This document shows positions 58,217-64,000 of a stretch of 64,000 bases of DNA, in pieces. Source of the stretch: Chloroflexota bacterium (GTDB lineage: Bacteria; Chloroflexota; Anaerolineae; Anaerolineales; Anaerolineaceae); assembly GCA_016887485.1 (NCBI GenBank), contig CP069394.1, positions 2,418,001 to 2,482,000 on the forward strand. Reading direction: 5' to 3'. Both the position numbers and the translations under genes were made by a program. The notes under the pieces are model-generated. The model worked only from the letters and a program-made list of their open reading frames with translations. It was not told where the DNA came from and searched no databases. Numbering within the stretch: the stretch's first letter is position 1; each line of letters begins with the position of its first letter.

Positions 58217-60877
58217 TTAGGTGAGTTTGGCCTCGGCGACTAATTTCTCGGCGAGCGCCTGTTCCTGCTCTGGGGTGTGGATCTTGCCGTCCAGCCAGGC
58301 ATCCCGCAACGCGCTGAGTATGTCGCTGAAGGCAGGTGATGGTGCTAGCCCCATCGCTTTGAGGTCGTTTCCGGTGGTGACCGGTTCGATTGCGGCCCAC
58401 TGGCTGGCGTAATTCCACAACAGGGTTTTAATACCTTCATCCTGCGTGGATTGGTGGGCGGCATAGATCGCCAGGCGGGGCGCCTCAGCACAGAGGTGCG
58501 CAACCTGGCTGGGTTTGGCCTGGTCCAGCTCCGGCAGGGCATGGATCAGCCGGCTGGTGGCCAGGAGCAATTTTTTCAGGTTGGATTTAAACCGCAGCCG
58601 GGAGGCAATCGAATGGATGGCGCTCTGCGGCAGCTTCCCGAGCCAGACCTGCCAGCGGAGGACCTGGATCAGGCTGAGGTTGTCCAGCTGTGCGGGCAGT
58701 TCCCAGGCCGGGTCAATCTCTGTGAGTTCCACCAGGCCCAGGTTGTGCTGCAGGGTTTCGTCCCAGGACAACTCAGGATGGATCGCGTTTAGAATGCCCA
58801 GCTCCGAAAGACGTCGCAGCATCAGGGATGCCTTGGGTTCCGCCAGGATCAGGTTGATCTCATGGCGGATGCGGGCGCCGGTCAGTTTATCCAGCAGCGG
58901 TAAACTTTCCGCCATCAAGCTCAAGGTGCGGGGCTCAATTTCAAACCCGAACCGCTGTTCGAAGCGGACCCCTCGCAGCAGGCGGGTGGCGTCATCGACA
59001 AACGAGAGCGCATGCAGGACTCGGATTTGTCCTTTGTGCAGGTCGCTCAGTCCGCCCCAGTAATCATAGATCTGACCGAAATGCTCACCGTCCAGCCGCA
59101 GGGCGAGGGTGTTAATTGTGAAGTCCCGGCGGTGGAGGTCCATCTTGATGCTGCTGCTTTCCACGGTGGGCAAGGCTGCCGGCTGTTCATAGAATTCCGT
59201 CCGAGCGGTGATCAGGTCGAGGCTTTCAGGCAGCAGAGCTGGATCACTTTGCTGATCTGAATCCAATTGGGCTAATAATTTCTCACGAACGCCGTTGATT
59301 TCCCATTTGGCGGTCCCAAAACGCCGGTGGACCACCACGCGCCCGCCCCAGTTGGCTGCCAGCTGGTTGGCGAAGAAGATCGCATCGCCTTCCACCACGA
59401 TGTCAAAATCGAGGCTGGGACGATTGAGCAATAAGTCTCGCACGAAACCGCCCACGACATATATCGGTAAATTAACATTCCCGGCCTCATCGGCCAGGGC
59501 TTGCAGCAGTGCCAGCCGGGCAGGGGGAATGGCCTGACCCAGCATTTTCACGATGGCTTCTTGTTCGGGGATGTCGGGCTTGGCAGACAGGGTCTTGATC
59601 AGGTCGGTCCGGGTGACGATACCGATCACTTCACCATCGTGATTGACCACCGGCACCTGACCCCAGCCCGTGCTGCCCATCAGGGACTGTAGTTCTTCCA
59701 AGGGCGCATCCGGGGTGATCTGCACCGTCCCGGCAGTCATCAGACTGCCGACATTGAGGTCCAGCCCGTGACTGATCGTCCGGTCCACTTCTCGGCGATT
59801 GAGCAGGCCCACGACCTTGCCATCTGCCACAACGGGATAGCCTTCATAGCCATAACGCTGCATCAGACGGTTGGCCTCCTTGGCCGGCGTCTCGGGGGAG
59901 AGGAGTAGAGGATCGCGGCTCATGATCCCGCCGACAGAAGCCTGGGAGGGGATGTGTTTGCTCAGCCCACTGATCAGCCGCTGATATTGTTCATCGAGGA
60001 ATTGGAGGGTCTGGGCCTCATCCAAGTGCCCCTCCGGACGGATCAGGGCCGAAGCGGCCCGTTTGTGCCCACCGCCGCCCAGTTCTTCGGCAATCGCGGA
60101 CACATCCACTCGATCATTGGTGGCGCGGGCCACCAGACGGATACCCTGGGTGGTTGCCACCAGCAATAACAAGGCGTCCGGGTTGAGCACATCACGCAGC
60201 TTATGCGCCACGCTGGAAATTTCATCTTTCACATCCAAAGCGTTGGCTTTAGCGGTCAGGATGGTCTGTCCCTCCACGTTGGTGGTTTCGACAGCCCTGA
60301 GCAGGCGGTCATAGAGCTCGCGCTGCGATTTGGAGAGCGGGGGGTAGAGGTAGTGGCTGAGGATGTCCGGGTCCGCGCCTTGGGTCAGGCAGAAACTTGC
60401 TGCCGTGAGGTCATCGGGGGTGGTGGAGCCATAGGTAAAGGCCCCGGTGTCTTCATAGAGGCCCATTGCCAGGACGTTGGCCTGGACGGGTGTCAGGGTC
60501 AGCCCCTTATCTTGGATCAGCGCCACAAGGTGGCTGGTGTTGGCGCCGGACTGCGTCATGTGCAGTTCCCAGGCAGGGTTGATGTCCTCCCGCAGGGGGT
60601 GGTGGTCATAGATGACGACTTTGGTTTGTTCACCCATGCCCTTCAATGTGATCAGCGATTGAGTATCCACCAGAAGGATCTCAGTGATCTCCTCTTTAGG
60701 CAGGTCTTTTTGTTCAATAAAGGGGAGTTGATCGTCATAGCGCTTGATGAAGCGGCGGCCATTGCGGTTGATAGCGCGCGGCAAGACGGGCAGGGCATCC
60801 GGATGTAACAGCCAGGCGCCCAGCAGGGATGCCAGGGCATCCATATCCGCTTGTTCGTGCGTCAATATCACTTTCAT
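58217..60877 (-). CDS. DHH phosphoesterase - CBS pair - tRNA nucleotidyltransferase fusion
   Basis: 886 residues from ATG 60877. Domain order: DHH phosphoesterase with VILTHEQADMDALAS at the start and VIYDHHPL (about 88-95), DHHA1-like GGGGHKRAAS (about 270-280), two CBS domains (about 312-430), and a C-terminal class II nucleotidyltransferase (VVGGFVRDLLLNRPSLDFDIVVEGD about 472-496) with its RNA-binding region. The polymerase part matches A-adding or CCA-adding enzymes that finish tRNA 3' ends. The DHH part may degrade short RNA or nucleotides. The ATG is 2 bases past the upstream stop, so translation is coupled. Confidence 0.87.
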   Translation of the reverse strand: MKVILTHEQADMDALASLLGAWLLHPDALPVLPRAINRNGRRFIKRYDDQLPFIEQKDLPKEEITEILLVDTQSLITLKGMGEQTKVVIYDHHPLREDINPAWELHMTQSGANTSHLVALIQDKGLTLTPVQANVLAMGLYEDTGAFTYGSTTPDDLTAASFCLTQGADPDILSHYLYPPLSKSQRELYDRLLRAVETTNVEGQTILTAKANALDVKDEISSVAHKLRDVLNPDALLLLVATTQGIRLVARATNDRVDVSAIAEELGGGGHKRAASALIRPEGHLDEAQTLQFLDEQYQRLISGLSKHIPSQASVGGIMSRDPLLLSPETPAKEANRLMQRYGYEGYPVVADGKVVGLLNRREVDRTISHGLDLNVGSLMTAGTVQITPDAPLEELQSLMGSTGWGQVPVVNHDGEVIGIVTRTDLIKTLSAKPDIPEQEAIVKMLGQAIPPARLALLQALADEAGNVNLPIYVVGGFVRDLLLNRPSLDFDIVVEGDAIFFANQLAANWGGRVVVHRRFGTAKWEINGVREKLLAQLDSDQQSDPALLPESLDLITARTEFYEQPAALPTVESSSIKMDLHRRDFTINTLALRLDGEHFGQIYDYWGGLSDLHKGQIRVLHALSFVDDATRLLRGVRFEQRFGFEIEPRTLSLMAESLPLLDKLTGARIRHEINLILAEPKASLMLRRLSELGILNAIHPELSWDETLQHNLGLVELTEIDPAWELPAQLDNLSLIQVLRWQVWLGKLPQSAIHSIASRLRFKSNLKKLLLATSRLIHALPELDQAKPSQVAHLCAEAPRLAIYAAHQSTQDEGIKTLLWNYASQWAAIEPVTTGNDLKAMGLAPSPAFSDILSALRDAWLDGKIHTPEQEQALAEKLVAEAKLT

Positions 60878-60879
60878 GG

Positions 60880-62373
60880 TCAGTCCAGCCACCAGTAGGC
60901 CTGATTATTAGGGTTAAAGAAATTATATACTGTCTGGGCGAGACGTCCAATGACCCGCGCCCCATTGACTTCGTAAAGCCAATCCGATTGATAGACGGAG
61001 AGCACGATCACGAAATCTGCATCAGGGGTGTAGATGATTGCAGCGTCTGTGATCGAATGTAATAACCCATCCAGCTCGATCACGTAGCCATATTTATCCG
61101 CCACGGTCGCTTCCGGTGGCAGGGTGGTGTCAATGAACTGGAGCGGTTTGAGTTCGGACAGGATGCTCACTATCGTCTGGCATTCACTTTGGGTGATCTC
61201 ACCGGGGAAGGTCTCAGTCAGCAGGCCGCTGCCATCCGCTGCGCAATGATAGATCCCGGTCATCAGCGTGCCCAGCTCTCCGACGGTGATCTGGTTATAG
61301 AGGTCCGGGTCGAGATCAATATCGGTGCGGGTGTTTGCGGGAGTGTCGATCCAGCGTAATAAGGGCGCATCGTAATAGAAATAGCCTGCCAGGAAGGTGC
61401 TTTCCATTCCCAGGGCTTCCATATCTTCGGTGACGATCAGCGGTCCCCGGTCTTCATCAAGGTAATACTGCATCAAAGTGTCGGCGGCTGCATTCTCGGA
61501 GTTGATGATCATTTCCTCCATCAACCCGATTACGACATCGGGGGTGGGCTCATCCAGATGACGGAAGAGGGAGATGATGATTGGCACCTTGATAGTGCTG
61601 GCGCCGGTGGTTGCTATGTTCGGGGTAACATCCACGCCATCCCAGGTGGCAAAGTGCAGGGTTTGCCCGTTTTCCATGGATTGCACATAGACTTCTACCA
61701 GCCCGTCGAAACCGGTCCATTCGATATTGTGTTTGAGAAAGGCTTCCAGGGCAGACCAGTCCAGTGAGCCGGTTGCAGCGTTGGTGACGGAGAGGGTGAC
61801 CTGGTGGATATCGGGGTCCAGCAGGGCGGCGGTGATATCCGTGACCGATTGATCCAGATCCAGCCCGTTGCCGGTTGTGCTCAGGGCGAAGTTGGTGGTG
61901 TTGGCGATCGGGGAAAGCGGCGTGCCGGCCTGCGTATAGCGAGGTTCAATTTCATTAGAAAGATAGGCTCGTAATGTTTCAGAATTCACGGTTGCTTCCA
62001 GGGGGACAGTGACCGCCTCTGATGAGGCCCGGTTCCAAAGGGACGACCAGTAGCCGCCGGTCTGAACTTCGTTCAGTGCAGTTTGGACGAGAGAGAAAGC
62101 ATCCATCTCAAATCCCAGGTCAGCGGGGTTAGCTGCAATGGTGTGATCTGCGATAACCAGGTCCAAAGGCAGGCTGTAGACTTCTTCCACTCGGGTGACC
62201 GCCGTGGCGGCATCCAACCCGCCCACCGGCACTCCGGCAATGGTGCTGCCGGTTGGGAAGTTGGAGGATTGGCCCTTGAAGCGGGAATATTCAACGATGG
62301 TGATGGTCAGGCTGCTGATGAAGAAAAAGATCCCCACCGCGCCCAAAATCCACCATAAGGTTTTGGATTTCAT
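60880..62373 (-). CDS. Membrane-anchored class A beta-lactamase-like serine hydrolase with YoaR-type domain
   Basis: 497 residues. An uncleaved-looking membrane helix (about 7-27), a peptidoglycan-binding YoaR-like repeat region (IAGVPVGGLDAATAV, about 45-200), and a serine hydrolase domain (about 205-490). Active-site motifs of the beta-lactamase/PBP fold: STIK (SxxK), NSENAA (SxN), and DKYGY in place of KTG. It may be a beta-lactamase, a carboxypeptidase or an esterase; peptidoglycan work is the best guess. First gene of the operon with the DHH-CBS gene and the GNAT. Confidence 0.78.
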   Translation of the reverse strand: MKSKTLWWILGAVGIFFFISSLTITIVEYSRFKGQSSNFPTGSTIAGVPVGGLDAATAVTRVEEVYSLPLDLVIADHTIAANPADLGFEMDAFSLVQTALNEVQTGGYWSSLWNRASSEAVTVPLEATVNSETLRAYLSNEIEPRYTQAGTPLSPIANTTNFALSTTGNGLDLDQSVTDITAALLDPDIHQVTLSVTNAATGSLDWSALEAFLKHNIEWTGFDGLVEVYVQSMENGQTLHFATWDGVDVTPNIATTGASTIKVPIIISLFRHLDEPTPDVVIGLMEEMIINSENAAADTLMQYYLDEDRGPLIVTEDMEALGMESTFLAGYFYYDAPLLRWIDTPANTRTDIDLDPDLYNQITVGELGTLMTGIYHCAADGSGLLTETFPGEITQSECQTIVSILSELKPLQFIDTTLPPEATVADKYGYVIELDGLLHSITDAAIIYTPDADFVIVLSVYQSDWLYEVNGARVIGRLAQTVYNFFNPNNQAYWWLD

Positions 62374-62531
62374 GGATGCTCCTGATTTTCAATCTTGCCC
62401 TGATTCTACCATTTAGTCCTGTAGAGGTCAGTAAGGGTGAGAATTTCCCCTTCCCCCTGAAATGTGCTAAATTTAACACTGTGGCTTTGCGCTCCACCTG
62501 ACATTCAATGCAAGGCCGGGAGGAAAAAATA

Positions 62532-63539
62532 ATGGATAACACAATTAAGAAAGTTGGAAAAGGACTCCTCTGGGGATTGGGCGGGACGGCTGCGGCCCTC
62601 CTGACCTCCATTGCCGGATGGATTGTCTACAGCAAGAAATACATCAATCATCATCAAGGCATAACCGGCGCACTCGACGCGGACCTTTTTGAAGTGACGA
62701 CCCAAAACGCCGGAAGGCTGGGTTATTATGCTGACCTGAGCGGGAAGGGGACTCCCCTGGTCCTGCTGCACAGCATCAACGCTGCCCCCAGCGCGCTGGA
62801 GATGAAGCCGATTTTCGACCATTACCGTGGCAAGCGGCCGATCTATGCGCTGGACCTGCCCGGGTTTGGCTTCTCTGATCGCTCCGATCGTCTCTACAGT
62901 GCCCGACTCTATCAGGATGCCATTGTGGAATTCATCCGCGAGGTGGTGGGGAAGTCGGCGGATGTTGTGGCGCTCTCCTTATCGTGTGAATTTGCCGCTC
63001 TGGCTGCCGTCTACTCACCGGAATGGATCCGATCCCTGGTGATGATCTCACCTACCGGTTTCAAGCAGCCCCGCACGGATAAGATCAGCCAGCGGGCACG
63101 TCAACATGGCGCTCAAAGCCAGGTTTATGCCGGATTGGCCGTTCCGCTTTGGAATCGACCGTTCTATGATCTCGTTTCCAGCCGGCCCAGTATTCAACAT
63201 TTCCTCAATCTGAGTTTTGAGGGTTATGTGCCGCCCAGTTTTGTGGATTATGCCTATGTGACTGCTCACCAACTGGGCGCGCAATATGCACCGACTTACT
63301 TCCTGAGCGGGAAACTGTTCACTCCCGCGGTCCGGGAAACGGTTTACAAGGTTTTGGAACAACCCGTGTTGGTAATCTATGATCAGGACCCCTATACCAA
63401 CTTTGAGATGCTGCCGGGCATGCTGCAGGAAAAGGAAAATTGGCGGGCGGAGCGGATTCCACCCACCCGAGGGCTCCCGCATTGGGAACAGCCCGAAAAG
63501 ACCTTCAGTGCTCTGGAAGCGTTCTGGAAAGAACTGTAA
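62532..63539 (+). CDS. Membrane-anchored alpha/beta hydrolase
   Basis: 335 residues from ATG 62532 with GGGAGG upstream. One N-terminal membrane helix (about 10-32). Alpha/beta fold: oxyanion region LLHSINAAPS, ALDLPGFGFSDR, nucleophile elbow VVALSLSCEF (Ser in A-L-S-L-S; most members have GxSxG), late acid region VIYDQDPYTN, and the C-terminal GLPHWEQPEKT His. Related to the proline iminopeptidase / meta-cleavage hydrolase group. Substrate unknown. The DUF1638 gene begins 15 bases after the stop. Confidence 0.8.
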   Translation: MDNTIKKVGKGLLWGLGGTAAALLTSIAGWIVYSKKYINHHQGITGALDADLFEVTTQNAGRLGYYADLSGKGTPLVLLHSINAAPSALEMKPIFDHYRGKRPIYALDLPGFGFSDRSDRLYSARLYQDAIVEFIREVVGKSADVVALSLSCEFAALAAVYSPEWIRSLVMISPTGFKQPRTDKISQRARQHGAQSQVYAGLAVPLWNRPFYDLVSSRPSIQHFLNLSFEGYVPPSFVDYAYVTAHQLGAQYAPTYFLSGKLFTPAVRETVYKVLEQPVLVIYDQDPYTNFEMLPGMLQEKENWRAERIPPTRGLPHWEQPEKTFSALEAFWKEL

Positions 63540-63554
63540 TTCAGATTGAGTGAT

Positions 63555-64000
63555 ATGAAACCGCTGCGTTTGAAGTGCCTTGCCTGTGACGTGCTGGCTC
63601 GCCCGGTTTATTTGGCAGCTGCACGGTCACCGCAGATCGTGGACGTTTCCCTGCGCCATTACGGCCTGCACCGGACGCCCGCGAAACTGCGCCGGTCGCT
63701 CCAGGAGGAGATTGACCGGACCACGGCAGGGGAGGGCTATGACGCCATTGTGCTGGCCTATGGGCTGTGCGGCAAGGCAACCGATGGCCTGCGGGCTGGT
63801 GAGCTTCCCCTGGTGCTGCCAAGGGCGCATGACTGCATTACGCTCTTTTTAGGCTCCCGGGGCCGCTATGACGCTCAGTTCCAGTCCTGCCCAGGCACCT
63901 ACTGGTATGTGCAGGATTTTGTTGAACGGGCGGATAGCGAGTCGGGGGTGCTCTCAATTGGCGCAATGAGCAGCGCAGACACGGACACGATCTATGCGGA
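63555..64000 (+). CDS. DUF1638 protein, 3' part missing (right edge)
   Basis: The frame opens at ATG 63555 and runs 148 codons to the edge. Family marks: LKCLACDVLARPVYLAAARSP at the start, a central IVLAYGLCG (about 70-78), and LPRAHDCITLFLGSRGRYD (about 88-106). DUF1638 proteins often lie next to corrinoid methyltransferase genes; here the neighbour is an alpha/beta hydrolase. Cysteines in the YGLCG and AHDC motifs suggest metal binding. No clear ribosome site. Function unknown. Confidence 0.78.
   Translation, partial: MKPLRLKCLACDVLARPVYLAAARSPQIVDVSLRHYGLHRTPAKLRRSLQEEIDRTTAGEGYDAIVLAYGLCGKATDGLRAGELPLVLPRAHDCITLFLGSRGRYDAQFQSCPGTYWYVQDFVERADSESGVLSIGAMSSADTDTIYA

Noticed and set aside
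58209-58418. N-terminal extension of the GNAT gene
   Set aside because: The extra 70 residues run antiparallel to no known domain and overlap the coding end of the DHH-CBS gene in another frame; composition is that of a shadow.

Overview
The window reads as an ordinary chromosomal segment of an anaerobic bacterium of the phylum Chloroflexota, most likely class Anaerolineae. The basis is gene content: an isolated dnaA with no dnaN beside it, two Ser/Thr kinases fused to TolB-type propellers, a DHH-CBS-nucleotidyltransferase fusion, the SCO1664/DUF3090 pair, a two-subunit group 3 [NiFe] hydrogenase, a DUF4070 radical SAM protein, and Thr/Pro-rich surface proteins. This placement is an inference from families and not from an alignment. 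Most genes are GC-rich. A few islands are clearly AT-rich (about 11.6-12.2 kb, 43.4-45.3 kb and 56.1-56.5 kb). There is no prophage, no complete IS element and no CRISPR array.

Layout. 0-6.5 kb: plsY, a PIG-L deacetylase, an EF-G-like GTPase, and a TetR regulator translationally coupled to a B12-binding radical SAM protein. 6.7-11.5 kb: a four-gene plus-strand cluster (ROK-fold protein, URO-D-family protein, metal-dependent amidohydrolase, GPH-type symporter). It looks like an uncharacterised catabolic module, and its first two proteins have lost the usual family active-site residues. 11.6-19.1 kb: an AT-rich orphan membrane protein, murI, a LasA-like M23 lipoprotein peptidase, a subtilisin-like protease and an ABC-F ATPase. 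19.3-27.5 kb: a flippase-like membrane protein with an FAD oxidoreductase, dnaA with a structured leader, a DMT exporter with a histidine-rich tail, and polA. 27.6-34.7 kb: an aldo/keto reductase, two tandem kinase-propeller genes divergent from a Thr/Pro-rich surface protein, and psuG.

34.7-41.9 kb: a 128-bp tandem palindromic repeat, comEC, a DUF2892 protein, an inositol monophosphatase, the hydrogenase pair followed by a MITE-like element, and an ADP-ribosylglycohydrolase. 42.0-49.0 kb, all on the minus strand: wecC, a GT-C-like membrane protein, a probable gene remnant, an HD hydrolase, a small membrane protein, hutI, and the SCO1664/DUF3090 pair. 49.1-55.7 kb: dnaE, a zinc-ribbon membrane protein, and rnj with a long structured leader. 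56.0-64.0 kb: tRNA-Lys(CTT), a tiny DUF1508 gene, a lipoprotein, a PH-like membrane protein, a GNAT, a DHH-CBS-tRNA nucleotidyltransferase, a YoaR/beta-lactamase-like protein, an alpha/beta hydrolase, and a DUF1638 gene cut by the right edge.

Main points for a second look: the hydrogenase large subunit stops exactly at the processing site with His replaced by Gln, next to an inverted-repeat element; the 6.7-11.5 kb module is built on degenerate ROK and URO-D proteins; ComEC has a degenerate beta-lactamase domain; DUF3090 has lost its cysteine/histidine tail; several genes have promoter -10 elements only 7-9 nt before the start codon, suggesting leaderless mRNAs; dnaA and rnj have terminator-like leaders; and there are several palindromic intergenic elements. 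No database search was possible, so all family names come from motif recognition.
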